DNA of 64,000 nucleotides from Athripsodes cinereus (Eukaryota > Arthropoda > Insecta > Trichoptera > Leptoceridae): assembly GCA_947579605.1 (NCBI GenBank), contig OX388324.1, positions 20,653,746 to 20,717,745 on the forward strand, read 5' to 3'. Position numbers and translations under genes: made by a program. Shown here one piece after another: positions 9,781 through 21,948 of the stretch (position 1 is the first letter of the stretch; each line of letters opens with the position of its first letter). The notes below the pieces were generated by a model. The model saw nothing but the letters and a program-made list of their open reading frames with translations. It ran no database searches and was not told the origin of the DNA.

Positions 9781-10390
9781 GAATAAATGCTTTTAAGTCA
9801 GAGACCAATTCATTGCCACGATTTCAAATTTTCTATGTATCTAAAAACTACTTAGGTACCTATCCAGAATCTTAAAATTTCAAAACATTGTTAAATTATT
9901 TTGTTATTCGTACTTAATACATCTACTGAACATATAAACATAATTATTATATAAGTAAATAAATCTCGACAATGTCCGGATATCCGATTTATGATCTTGC
10001 CGGGTTTCCGGCCAAACTAGCCACTATCCTTTTCATCACGATTAATACATAATATTCACAGCAATAACAATAAAACTATAAAGTATTATAACTAACGCTT
10101 AACAACTGTTCATACTCCGCGTGCCGCCATCTTGTTGAAATGTTAATAATATTATACTGTATCATGTAATGGCGCCCGGGAGAGATTTAAAATAAGAATA
10201 AGATTGCTATGTGCAGTAATAACGCAATATTGCAGTGAAACGTTGTACATTCTGGTTTTTCTTCATTTTATATATTAAAATCAAATTAATCTTTAGTCTC
10301 ATTTCGTGTTTTTTTTTATTTAAATATCTGACAATCCATCTTGGAAATCACATGAGCAAAGATGATTGACAGAAATTTCTATATTATCTA
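9781..10390. other. Intergenic DNA, nothing recognised
   Basis: No gene or repeat can be supported. Confidence 0.5.
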
Positions 10391-10392
10391 TA

Positions 10393-10554
10393 CTATGCTC
10401 TACTCTCACGCCGTGTCCCAAGTGCGGTAGGCAGAGAGAACGGAACCCCAAACAGATCTATCTTTACACAATTCCATCGCTTCCTCCACATTAGTTAGCC
10501 AGATCCCCTCTACGCAGCACCACAAGTCTACTGACAGAATACACTCTTTCAACA
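10393..10554 (-). mobile_element. LINE-A 3' end fragment, interrupted on its right by a MITE
   Basis: The segment 'ctcacgccgtgtcccaag' through 'cgcttcctccacatt' equals the minus-strand 3' end of LINE-A seen at 38572-38670. The homology fades after about 10490. A 213-bp MITE sits at 10555-10767. Confidence 0.65.
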
Positions 10555-10767
10555 GAACAGAGGCCTGAGTCAATAACACACTTTCGCGTCACGTTCCCGC
10601 TCCGTTAGCGTTCGGGTGCAGACGATGTTGCGCCAAAGTGTTAATTTTTGTAACTATTGTGTATCTTAGCAACGAAATTGACACTTGCTTGCAACTTCGT
10701 CTATACTCGAACGTTAACGGAGCGGGAACGTGACGTGAAAGTGTGTTATTAACTCAGACCTCTGTTC
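10555..10767. mobile_element. MITE with ~65-bp inverted repeats
   Basis: The left arm (GAACAGAGGCCTGAGTCAAT...) and right arm (...AACTCAGACCTCTGTTC) are inverted repeats for about 65 bp, including the shared 'cacgttcccgctccgtta' core. Flanks ttcaaca (10548-10554) and ttcaaca (10768-10774) match exactly, giving a 7-bp duplication. Because the outermost bases are palindromic, a 5-bp duplication (tcaac) with an element one base longer at each side fits equally well. No coding capacity. Superfamily not decided. Confidence 0.75.
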
Positions 10768-11123
10768 TTCAACACAACGCATTGTTTTTCTGCCTCTGGG
10801 TTACGACTACCTACCTAAAAGGACGTTGTTTATTTAACAACTTAAATGAACAAATTCCTTTTATGGTGTTTTTTTATCCTGGCTGCAAAAGATTGATTTA
10901 GAACATCACTGAAAAAGTTGTATAAACTCTGCAAGGACTGTCTGAAAAAAGACAAGTTTATCTTGTTCATAAGCTCAGATTTAGATGATTAAAGTATCTA
11001 TATACATATACCGTTAGTTCAGGACTTACGAAGCTTACAAAAAAACTTTAGCTGTAAAACAAACTTACTACAAGTTTAGTTTGTTCAGTACTTGAACAAT
11101 ATAATGTAATGTACAAGTACATA

Positions 11124-11376
11124 TCGTGAGCTCAATACTAGAACTAGACATCTCTACTTTTGGTGATTTTGAGTTATGTGTTCTCGATGTGAGTCTTTAA
11201 TGTTTGAGTGATTTCCAGTAATATTTTTGAATTATGAGGCTTCTATGTACTGTAATCAAATGATAAAATAATACAAAATATATTAATTACTGTACTTCTA
11301 AGAGTAACGTCATTATTTATTTATTCTCTCAAAACTAGTGATTTTGAGATGTCTAGTTGTAGTATTAAGCCCACGA
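11124..11376. mobile_element. MITE with TA duplication
   Basis: The left end 'tcgtgagctcaatactagaa' and the inverse of the right end 'tcgtgggcttaatactacaa' are inverted repeats, continuing through 'actagacatctc' and 'ttttgag'. TA lies on both sides (11122-11123 and 11377-11378). The arms span about 50 bp around a non-coding centre. A Tc1/mariner-like origin is inferred from the TA. Confidence 0.6.
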
Positions 11377-11688
11377 TATTATTGTAAGGTATTACTAGCT
11401 TTAAGCTCCGCTTTTCTCAAAGAATAATCAACAAATTATCAATAAATACTTAAATTACAACAAATAGCATATTTATTATATTTTTGTTATCTAATATAAA
11501 CTCATTCAATATAATAAAATTAAAATGATGTTTTATGACAACAAAACATGAAAATAATAAAAATTCAATTCAATGCCGGTTTGAAATTTAAACATACCTA
11601 CTCTAATTAACCGTAATCAATTCAATATTAAATAAGATAAATAAGAACAATTATATATTTTTTACAAATATTCAATATATCGACTATC

Positions 11689-12148
11689 CAGTTTCATCCA
11701 ACACCCAACAAATCGAATAATTCAAAAATGTTGATTTTGTTGGAAACACCTTCACACAATCAACGCCACTCTTTTAATTCCACAAACAAATAACTATAAA
11801 AACACACGGGTTCCTTTATATATTAAATATATAAATATTTCCTTTATTTATATATTTAATATATAAATATTTCCTTTATTTATATATTTAATATATAAAT
11901 ATTTCCTTTATTTATATTACGGAAAAAAATAATGTAGATACCTATTTTCAATTCGCCAAATAAAAATATTTCGATATGTTTAACTATTGAACGGAACAAA
12001 GACAACGTATGTCTTTAACAGTGCGAGTATTATAGTTATAGTGTATTTCACTTTCTGGTGTGTTTCAAAGCATAATATAATTATACAAGAATCACAAAAA
12101 TTGCGGTTTCTCAAAAAAGACATTTCTGCTTCTTGAGCTATGGAACAG
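11689..12148. mobile_element. Non-autonomous element, 'CAGTTCCA' family, with an internal 32-bp tandem array
   Basis: The right 200 bp match 38260-38453 closely ('gaacaaagacaacgt', 'gtatttcactttctg', 'gagcta/gtggaac'), and the left part shares 'ttccacaaacaaata' with 38165-38180. The termini are decayed (CAGTTTCATCC at left, GGAACAG at right). Inside lies a 32-bp tandem repeat (feature at 11812-11925) that the sister copy lacks. No target duplication is visible. Confidence 0.55.
11812..11925. repeat. 32-bp tandem repeat, about 3.5 units
   Basis: The unit is built on 'cctttatttatatatttaat' plus 'atataaatattt'. The landmark 'ccttta' falls at 11841, 11873 and 11905, an exact 32-bp period. Each unit itself contains a short AT palindrome. 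Confidence 0.85.
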
Positions 12149-13475
12149 GACAGTAGATTCAAGTCCAAGTTCTCTTAGAGACATCAGTATTCTATGCGTA
12201 ACTTGTCATGTACATCGAGTATAAATATAATTAACCAAACATAGTCCAAAAGAACTCGTTCCATAGTATTTTTTTCATATATAAGACATTATTATTTTAT
12301 CAAACAAACCGGATGCACAAAAATATTTTGCACCTACATCCGGTATTTACGTAAGGGCCCTTGAGATGGTCAAAGGGTCGTAAAACGGTTGCGAAAAAAT
12401 AAATTATCCATCATTATCATAATACATATGTTTTACATATATTCTTACATATGAACATACTAATATATTTATTCCTCGCTTATCACGAAGTAGTCAGTCT
12501 AATTTCTCTACATTTTACAACGATTAAGATAAGGCAGGTTCTCAGTGGTAAGAAAAGATTCCTCTCTCCTCTCCTAAGCCTTTCTGTTCTCCTGATAACA
12601 TCAACTAATAGACCGTTCTCCTCGTTCTCTCTGTACTATCATAAATCATTGGGAACAAAATGTCATCAACATTAAAAGTTATACTTTAAAAATGGTAGGT
12701 TGATGGTACAGTTATTTTCAAATTTTTACATTCGTTTTACAAGCACGAAATAATTACCATTCAAAGCGCTATGTCTGGATAGGTAATGTTACGCAAGACG
12801 TAACGCCCGCGTATGCTACGTGCCCTGGACGAGCACACACTAGTTACGTTCCCACATAACATGTAATTATGCTACATCCAACGGACGAGCACACAATTTA
12901 TTACAACCTTTTTTGGATTTTTTTTTACCTAGGTCGCAATCATGTATTATAAAAGCAAAATTAGAAGAATGAATACAGTTTTCAAATTGAACTATAAGAA
13001 GCAAAATAATCTCCGTGTTCCTTTCTGAGGGAAAGGCCGGGGCCAAATTTCATATATTTGTTGTTCGATATATATTCTCCAAAGTAGTACTGTTATATGT
13101 ATGCTCGATAATTCGTCTAGGGTTTTCTTACATTAAAAGTGCCTATACTCGTTATTTTTGTCTAGGGGTTTTCTTTAAGTGAATAGGGCCTTTTACTTAG
13201 CTTTGGTCGAGAGAGGCCTCTGTGTCATGCTTACCCTTAGTTCCACAAGCTGTCTGGTTACCAGGACCTCCTTACTCTGTCACTCCCTTCTGTATACCAG
13301 TTGTAACACATTGAATAAACTCTTCATATCTTATATCATGGTAAATTTATAGATATATCCATGTAAACAATCAAAATTATATATATCATGTGAAACAAAG
13401 ATTAACAACAGTACATCATTCTTTTCTAAGAAAGAGGGTATTTTATTTCTATCTATGGAGCCATTAATTTAGCTC
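12149..13475. other. Intergenic DNA, nothing assigned
   Basis: Positions 13195-13335 are pyrimidine-rich and contain 'gaataaactcttc' with an AATAAA, which could belong to an LTR or a 3' end. I found no partner copy in the window and no coding frame, so no call is made. Confidence 0.4.
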
Positions 13476-13479
13476 TTTG

Positions 13480-13560
13480 TTGTCTTCATGGTGAGATAAT
13501 AGAGTCATCCAGCCTTTGGTTGGCCAAGGAATCGAACCTCGGCGACAAAACTACTCCAAG
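13480..13560 (-). repeat. Possible tRNA-derived SINE remnant
   Basis: On the minus strand 'ggttcgattcc' matches the pol III B-box consensus, and flanking bases can form a T-arm-like stem (CCGAGG / CCTTGG with one mismatch). No A box, 3' tail or second copy is seen. Weak call. Confidence 0.3.
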
Positions 13561-15495
13561 TATAAACAATGTTATTGGATGTTTATATACAAGGAGGCGA
13601 AGAGATGTACTTTAGAATGATTAAAAGCATTGAAGCTACTTTTAGGTATATAAACTGGATTTCAACAGAAAGATAAATTATGGTAGGTGATTCACATTTA
13701 TTGTGTACATATATATTAAATAACGAAACAGTTACTCCCAAAGTAAACTTGTATGGAATAATATTCCGTACAATATGCAAAATTATGAAAGTACTGCAGA
13801 ATTTATATTGAGATAATAAAACAAACATTGGTAATTATCGAATAATCCAACCTGGGTATTATATATAAATCAATACCTGGATTACCATATAACTTAAAAA
13901 TAATTAAATTGAACCATTCATTCTTCATTCAATCTCAAGATCTTAAATTAACACACAAAGGAAAATAATATATAAATAGTTCTATGATAACATGAACTAG
14001 GATATGGAAAAAATATCATTATATACAATATACAATAGTATTTTAGTCACTTACAGATGGATAGGCGAGCAGATGTTGAATAACACAAAGCCGAGTATAT
14101 TACTGGTGGAAAAGCAAGTATATCTTGACGGCAGAGACCAGAGTCGTGAAAGAAACATACTCTAATGTCTCTATGGCGAGTACTGGTCATACCAAGAAGT
14201 ACGGGGATGAGTGGTGTCTGAACCTGGCAGATTCTGTCCTCAGAACGGGGTTCACCACTTCTCAAGAGGCGTGGGAAATTCCTATACATTCCTACACTGT
14301 TCTTTGTCTATAAGGTAGGGGACGTCACAAATTCACTATTCTTTCCAAGAAACCATGGCAAGTAGTTGAATCGATCTTCCAACAAAGGTCGAGACCGGAA
14401 AAGTTGAAAGAGGATTACCAAGTACACATGAGACTGAGAGGTGCGTCAGTATATCGTCATGACATCGAACTCTCGAGCCTGACATTATATGGTACCTGTT
14501 GCAGAACAAGGAACACATTCCATATTTTTAAATAAATTTGAAATACTGGGCAAGTAGTAAGAAACGTTTATGTGGTATAACTAAGATCAACATCAATTAG
14601 AACAGTTCAGATATAATGAATTATAACACTTCACAACGGTTAAGTGACTTGGCGGTAAACAACGAACCACGCCCAAAATGAAATTACACTACAATACTGA
14701 AAACTTCCAGATGTTATTATTGTATAACCACAAGAATAGTAATATATAACACAAAGGGAATACAAGCTTGTTCATAACATTATCTTGTCTATCGATTATT
14801 ATTGATTATTAATCATTATTATAGTACACTGATGTTGGCGGTAAAATTGGTCGCGCACGTAATAAAAAAAACAGATTTCTTTAGTACATTACTACCACGA
14901 CACACAAAAAACAGTTATATGTAACACTGGAGGATAATTCGCTTGTTTATACAATATTACGGCGTTCGACATTAATTAATTAATTATGAATAATGTTATC
15001 ATCGTGTCGAAGCCATGTGGCTGTTCGCGGCCAACGCGAAGAGGGGACTGGCCCTCTCTCTACGTCTGGACTAACCCATTGTCAAGGGGGAACTGCTTCG
15101 TCATGCCGAACTTCGGGAGCCGTTACAAGAAGTTCGTTAAAAAAAACACGTGATCCAACGCTAAGTCGAAGGTATTATTGGTGATGAGTGCAACATTCGT
15201 CGCACGCACGAGGGTAACCGAGGATAGCCGACAAGGTGTAGAGATAATACAATATTATTATTATTATTAGTATCGAGTGACGAAAAAGGACAACTAATAA
15301 GTATAGGTACAGTAGCGAATATGAACATATTACGCGTTGAATATTTTAATGCGTAGCAGTAAGTATAACTCTTCACTCGCCAAAAAATGTTCCGATTTGA
15401 TGACTGACTGAAAATGGTTAATATTGATCATGGCTTGCGGTCAGAAAACCATATTAAACAATAGATCTGATGTTAATTGAAAATAATAAATAGGA
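13561..15495. other. Intergenic DNA, nothing assigned
   Basis: 14100-14520 and 14990-15240 are less AT-rich than their surroundings and non-repetitive within the window. Open frames there are short and overlap on both strands. They may be parts of an unrecognised element or of unknown exons. I see no domain or convincing splice pattern. Confidence 0.4.
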
Positions 15496-15499
15496 AATT

Positions 15500-15715
15500 C
15501 AATGTGGTACGGAGGTAACATTCTTGCCATTGAGTCACGAGGTTCCGGGTTTGATTCCCGCTCAGAAGATTTTTCATATTGTCCCGAGTCTGGATGTCAC
15601 ATGTAAATGACGTGTTTAGTGCATTGGATATATTTGTATCTTCACGTCAGTATCCATAGTACAAGATTCATATCTTAGTTTGGGACTATCTCGATCTGTG
15701 TGAATTGTCTATACA
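15500..15715 (+). mobile_element. SINE2, tRNA-derived
   Basis: A head with 'cggaggtaacattcttgcc' and the B box 'gggtttgattcccgc' (15546-15560) is followed by a body with 'gatgtcacatgtaaatgacg' and ends near 'tagtttgggactatctcgat'. A second copy lies inverted at 36650-36848 and shares the 'gatagtcccaaactaagata' end. No A tail is visible, so the true 3' end is uncertain. Confidence 0.7.
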
Positions 15716-15788
15716 TGTTATGTTATGATTTTGTGGAGAAAATATAAAATATATGATTACATGAAAAAAACATGTAATACTAAAAATT

Positions 15789-15809
15789 CGTATCGTATAT
15801 ATATATATC

Positions 15810-15862
<53 letters not shown>
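15789..15862. repeat. (TA)n microsatellite
   Basis: Nearly pure TA repeats with two CG interruptions. Open frames across it on both strands are artefacts of the repeat. Confidence 0.95.
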
Positions 15863-15864
<2 letters not shown>

Positions 15865-15866
<2 letters not shown>

Positions 15867-16037
15867 TTCTTTGTTTATGTTGTTGGTTTTGTGTGTTTGT
15901 CTTAGTTGCTTTGAATTTTTTAAACTGTGGTAATATAGGGGGACTCTTGTGGTCTATATTGCATTTAATTTTGATTGTTGTAATACTTGTTGTGTTGACT
16001 GTTTGTTCCCTTCGAGAAAATAAATAAATAAATAAAA
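15865..16037 (+). mobile_element. LINE 3' UTR with (AAAT)n tail
   Basis: A T/G-rich 3'-UTR-like stretch with 'atagggggactcttgtggtc' and 'gttcccttcgag' ends in 'aaaataaataaataaataaa', the tail type also seen at 3187-3208. No coding part remains. Confidence 0.5.
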
Positions 16038-16039
16038 AA

Positions 16040-17155
16040 GTCAGCCACAAAAACATATATTTTTAGATGTTATTTGATCCGAAGAGTCCCAGAAAAAGAA
16101 AAATGTTCTCACATTTTTCTGAGACTATTCGAGTGTTCTGTAAGAATCAAACATCAGATGTATCATCTTTAATATATTCGATTCAGCGATGAGGCGTACA
16201 AACAATATTGTAAATAAAAATAGTTATTTCATGGACACGGATAGCACAACCTGTAAATTTATCACACGTAGTTGAATCATTGACTACCCCATTTATAAGA
16301 TATGCAGTGAACGTTTAGAAATATATATAAAAAAACTTTTATTTCATAAATATCATCAATACTCAATATTGAGATTCACACAAACACATTTGAACCTACC
16401 TGCAACATAAGAAATAAAGCCATTTCCTCTAGTTTATTTGATATTTTCTTAGCAGTAAAATTTCACGATAATGGATACCGTTTTCAGCTTCAGCTAACAC
16501 GTTGTATGAATAGGATAGGTACCCTTTTTAAGGTTCTATCTAATGATAACTTATGTAAAATACGAAATATAAAAAAGATTGTCAATAGCCAATCTCGGTA
16601 AAATTTCAGATAGGATGTACCGTCAAAATTAATTCATGAATTATCTACTTAAACTCAATAACCCTAAGGTTTGTACATTCACAGAGTGAAAATTTAAATG
16701 AAGATTTAAATGAATCTAAGTGATAAGTTAACTGTGTTGTAATTTAAGTGGAATATCATTACTTAAATTCACGTAATTATAAAGTTTTCACACAAAAAAT
16801 AATTACGCTAAATCTAAATTTGGTCGAACACAAAAATTTTATGTATTGCGTATGCTAAATACATTGGCCAAACTGTCAATTAAAAAAAAACTGTTTTTTT
16901 TTTTCATTGATTGTATTCGCATTAACTTTGTAACGCCTCAATTTAAATCATGTATTCCAAATATTTATTACATTTGATTAGTTTTACTATCGAGTATCGA
17001 GTTTACTAACTCACGACCTAATAACTTTTTTGAATTCGCAAACCATATTATAGAAACTGACCACTATTTCAGTAATCATATTTTAAAATTATTACATACA
17101 CACACATACCGATCGACTTTGACAGCACTGGAAGCAATAGAAATTAATAAAAATA
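16040..17155. other. AT-rich DNA with a possible E2-end relic
   Basis: 'gagactattcgagtgttctgt' at 16120-16141 resembles the 'cgagtgtcctgt' segment of the E2 3' region. Otherwise nothing can be supported. Confidence 0.4.
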
Positions 17156-17159
17156 ATAA

Positions 17160-17257
17160 CTCGAATAGCTTACTATAAAAGGTTTAAAAGGTTGTATTAA
17201 GTTTATATCGTAACAAAAACCCAGATATAGGTATCTATAAAAAATAAATTTAAAAAA
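17160..17257 (+). mobile_element. SINE1, 5'-truncated copy
   Basis: Only the 3' half of the body is kept: 'tagcttactataaaaggttt', 'aaggttgtattaagtttata', 'aaaaacccagatataggtat', then an A-rich end. Diverged, so older than the copy at 9237-9488. Confidence 0.65.
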
Positions 17258-19025
17258 AAATTGAAAATATGTACAGCTATTAATAATAATAATCTTCCTA
17301 ATTTGTCTCCATTACTATTCCTTATCTTAAATTCCAAGAACTCCACGCCTGAAACCAACATGAGCCCACCTACCCCTACACATTCGCTGTAAATCTTAAC
17401 GAGCTTTCATATTATTGCTTTGTCTTTCGCAGTATAGATCAGCACCTGATGATGCGAACCCGGAGTCCGCGAAACCAGTCGTCCGTTAGTTATACTCGAT
17501 AGTAACATTTAACAATAATAAATTAATAAGTTAATATTATTCATTTATTTATGTAACTTAAGACAGTTTTTTTACGTTTACCGTAGGCACCTGTGACAAA
17601 AAAAAATGTTAAAAAATCTTTATAAATACGAGGTTTTGTTCTTGAGATTTTTATACGAATTAATTTATTATTTTTATTTGAACTATCAATATTTATATAA
17701 ATAACAACAGTGTAAATACTACTCAACTGAATTGAAATTTACATTCTTGGAATCGAGAAAACCATTTGAAACTTACGAAATCACAATGAAACGGAAAGGT
17801 CTGAGATAATTACATTATTTCCAAAGAAAATAAAATATAAAAATAATCTTTTTTACACGTGCAGCTAGTTCATACAGTTGTATACCGATTAATTTTCATC
17901 ACTTTCTTCAAAAAGTGTTTCGAATTGCCTATCACTTGGAAAATATAAACCTATCAAATGACTGCAAACAAAAACTTAAATAGTGGGCTTTCTCTTCAGT
18001 TTTTTTTTGTAAAAGGATTTAAAAATAAATATTTATTGATTTTGGTAAACTATTGTAATATAATGGTTTTGTAACTTTACATTTGAAAATGAATCAAAAC
18101 CTATTAACTAAAATACTATTTATATGTAGTTAAACCTAAACCATTTGCTTTTTTTTTACTTAAAACAAATTTTATTTATTCTTACTGTACATACATTGAT
18201 CACAACTATTTATACAATAAATAAAGGGTTGGTATATCGTATACAGAAAGGAAGTTTATACCAACCAAAGATTTTTGATAAAGTTATGTTGAGTTCATTT
18301 TTTTTCAATTTTTAGCAAACCAAGAATAAAAACATTTATATGTTGGTACTTCTATTTTTTAATTTATTTATTTTAAAGTATTTGTTTTAATATCTAAAAT
18401 CAATTTCCAAAAATATATTAGTTAACGAGATGTTCGAAAAGTTACAGAAAAAATTGAGAGACCTAACCTTTACCAGTGGCTCCACAGGATAGTAAATACA
18501 ATGTTTCTTTCTTTATGACATACGTATAATAAATTGTAATGGTACTGTACATTTCGAAGAAAAAACATTATTACACCTCAAAATCAAGAATTAACGTCGA
18601 GAAGTGGAACTTAGCTCCATAAATTGGACTGAAATTGGGGATGTCTAAGATTAAAATTATATTATAAGATGTCAATTTTAAAAATTATTATATCCCGGCA
18701 TTTTACTTTTTGACATTCTGGAAGGGTCGCGGCCGCTGCGCTGTCAGATATTTGACACGGGGGAGCCTGTAGGAGATTCCGGGATAGGTTGAGAGCCTCT
18801 CACTTATCGAGGGTTAAAAGGAAACCTTTAAAAAGGAAGTGACTGACATCTGAATCAGACTTTTGAATAAAAAAGTTTCCTTTTTATATATTACATAGAT
18901 ATATTAGGTGCTATTATGAAAAATCTTTTGAGGATTTCACACGTATTTTTCGATAAAACGATATACAGGGTGACCATTTCTAAATTATTCCCGATAAAAT
19001 ACTGCCTCAAAACAGATTTAATTCT
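17258..19025. other. AT-rich DNA; GC-rich patch at 18715-18830
   Basis: 17430-17490 holds a 'cctgatgatgcgaacccgga' motif that looks like a repeat end. 18218-18267 contains the 20-bp-loop hairpin 'gggttggtata...tataccaacc'. 18715-18830 is clearly less AT-rich ('gggtcgcggccgctgcgctg') but has no coding frame that I can assign. Confidence 0.4.
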
Positions 19026-19029
19026 AGCT

Positions 19030-19170
19030 ACGTCATATCCCGTATGTGGGTTGCCAGCAGACCAGCCTCATGTAATAAACGTGCAAGCTGTCTTCTTCGT
19101 GCTAACAAAAAAATAAGACATTCAGGATGGGTGGCAAACATCATCGCTGAATTTAAAATGTAAAATGCTC
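19030..19170 (+). repeat. E2 repeat copy
   Basis: Standard order: 'gtcatatcccgtatgtgggt', 'cagcagaccagcctcatgta', 'gcaagctgtcttcttcgtgc', 'aagacattcaggatgggtgg', 'atcgctgaatttaaaatgta'. A good copy without the (TAC)n start. Confidence 0.75.
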
Positions 19171-19434
19171 TAGCACGAAATCCTTAATCCAAGATATAAA
19201 TTATTTATTTATTCATAAAATTAAGCCGAAAAACGAAATTGTCTCCACTTTTTTTATCCACAAAATCAATACCATTGTAGGCTCTAGAAACCCAATATAA
19301 TCATATATGATTTTTTATTCATTCCATAGACCTAGATCAAACAGTTGAAATAATAAATTATGAACTACAAGTTATGAATTCAAAAAGCAGATTGGGAGTC
19401 TTATATATGGTTCTGGTGCTGTTCCTGGGGTAAG

Positions 19435-19530
19435 TTGAGTGTCGGATTGATTTTTCGAACACGTGCCTTTTACAGGACACTCGAAAAGAGTGAGTGACCA
19501 ATTCTTTGCCTAGTATTCAAGGGAGAGCCT
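19435..19530 (+). repeat. E2 3'-region fragment
   Basis: 'cttttacaggacactcgaaa' and 'agagtgagtgaccaattctt' match the segment found inverted at 40325-40400. Confidence 0.55.
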
Positions 19531-20054
19531 AGCGAGGCAGTAAATTCCATTATATGTCAAAACCAATCAGAAACCTCGATTGGAGAACCATGTCTACACA
19601 ATGCAACATTATGTAGAATCTAATCGGAAGAAGTGAGAAAGGTGTCCCAACGCTTACGAATTGGCTCAAGGCTGGCTTAAGTGATCATTTTCGGTGTCCA
19701 TGGACAACGTTCACCAATTCCACCATTCTCACTGTCAAATAAAAAATTACATTGTGACAGTGAGAATGGTGGAATTGGTGAACGTTGTCCATTAGGGTGT
19801 CCCAGGCTATAAGGGTAAATTATTTTTTTTCGAATTTCAAAACGCATACCCTCTAATTTTTTTTCATTTGACTCCGAAAACTTAAATATTAAATATTATT
19901 GAGATCGGATAACGATAACCCGTGCCGACTTGACGTCAAAGTTTTAGTTGAAAAGTTAGTATGGAGCTATAGGGACATTGTAGAGTTCATTATTTATATT
20001 CAGTAAATAAAACACATTTATGATATTTATTATGTATTTATAGTAAAAGACAAA

Positions 20055-21945
20055 TTAATCATTAAATTTCTTTTTTAACGTTTGCTTTTTACAATCAGGA
20101 TATACGTTTCTATGTTCTTGTACGCAACGTAATAAAAATTGCTTTTGCTCCTCTTCAACAGTGATTATACCATGAAAGTCTTGCATTAATTTAACCGCTC
20201 TTTCTGCCGTATCATTAACTGCTCTCAGTGTCAATAGCTTCCTTTTAGCTTGTTGGAACGAATCATCATTTGACCATAAAGAAGGGCTCTTCTTCAGAAA
20301 ACTGTCATCAATTTTGAGTCGATTAAATAGGAACTTGCTTTTGACAGAGACGAAGTCATCGATGTTTTTCTCTGAAATTAAAACAAAAGGAACGGTTATC
20401 AATCGTATGGTAAACTATAGAAGAAAATCGAAGCATAATTAACATACCAAAAAGTGGGCCACAAAGTTCTTCTTTGGATGCAATGTAACGTTTATCATGG
20501 GCTGATGGGTTTTCTATAGCTAAGTTGGCAACCATTTTTTCTTTAGTTTCTTGATCGACATCATCGTCAAATAAAGACAAAATAGACACTTCATCTGTCA
20601 AATACCATAAATGCTGGCAAAACTTCTGTAAAGCTGCTTTGGAAATGCTTTTATCTACTGTTTCGTAAGCTTTCATGGACTTTAAAAAGCATAAGTCCTG
20701 ATAAGGTGCTTTTACTGCTAAAATGCATTGGAGCCAGAATTTGACGTAGGATGTCACGATAAACAGACAGACATCCAATAGAGCTGCCTTATCCTTTTTT
20801 GAAATTCTGAATTGGGAGCTTAGTAATGATATTTTTAACGAATAAATGGCTCTCGCCATCCACCGAGCTTGGTGCATAGCACCTGGAGGCCGAATCTTAA
20901 ATTTCTTCTCTGTATCTCCACCAAGAAATATTATTGAAAGCTCAATTAATTCACGATAGTCATCTCTAGCTATTTCTTTAGTTAATTCAAATCGGTAGAA
21001 TTCTAGCAGTTTATCAATTTCTGAAACATTTAAACAGGATAGCTTTTCTGTACAAATTTGTATTTTATCGGCATCGACATTTTTCCAGTTTTCTCGAAAA
21101 TTTTTAAACAATGGAATGTCTGGGCTTGTAGTTACTTGGCTGATTTTCGCTTCAAACACACTTTTTAATACTAGTTCGTAGATGTGATGACGGCAAGCAA
21201 AAATAAGCATTTCTCTATCCAGTTTTTGTTCGAGAAGCACACATGCACCATTAATACGACCTGTATTTGAAGCATTAGTATCAAAACAGAGAATCTGCAC
21301 TCTGTCCTCAAGATTCCAGTTGATAATGGCATTCCAAACTGCCTGTGCCTGTTCGCTTCCTGATGAGCTGTCCAATTTTGGCACAGCGATAAGTTGTTCA
21401 TTATTATCATAAGAAATAACTATCGGGAGGCGTTCTTCTTTAGATTTACGTGAATCTAGAGCCGACAATAGTTTTCCATCCCAGTGGACAGTTACCGTAT
21501 CCGGGATATTGTTTTGAAAATTAACTTTTATAGCTTCAGCCCGCTCTCTGCGCATTTCTGTACGAATTGTATGGATCGAGGACTTGCTTATAGAAAAATC
21601 ATCCGTGTTATGCCCTAATGCCTCAATAGTAGCTTCTATTATAAAAACAGAATCTCTCACACTTAACTGACATCTATCTAATGCGGCAACCAACTTCGGA
21701 GTTATAAAATTTTTCGGCATACAAGTTTTATCGGGCTGAGAGGAAGCACCACTTAGGCTGGGTCTATTTTCTTTTAAGTCTATTATTTCAGAATCAGAAG
21801 ATGAGTTTTCTTGTGGTGGTTCATAAGATGATGTCGATGGAGCTAACGATGAAAAATATTTAGCACGTCGCTTTTCCTCCTCAATGTTTTGTAACACATT
21901 AATATGAACGAGAGAATTTTGTACTAGCATTACGTCGTCTGCAAT
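20055..21945 (-). CDS. Transposase of the hAT-like element, main part (two exons)
   Basis: The exon at 20448-21945 and the exon at 20055-20371 join across a 76-bp intron (20372-20447) with a GTATG donor and a TTTCAG acceptor. The junction keeps frame: LF then EKNIDDF. Counting from the methionine at 21928-21930, likely catalytic or structural landmarks are HWDGK (D151), CFDTNASNTGR (D217), CRHH (C246, H249) and RPPGAMHQARWM (347-358). Acid-acid-CxxH order is that of hAT/P-type RNase-H-fold transposases. The frame opens 5 codons before that methionine, after a CTCAG acceptor. The body is undamaged: about 600 residues without an internal stop. A THAP or BED zinc finger is not visible in this part. 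The third catalytic acid was not located. Confidence 0.75.
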
Positions 21946-21948
21946 CTG

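Noticed and set aside
15725..16056. Frames of about 100 codons on both strands
   Set aside because: They read through the TA microsatellite and the LINE tail.
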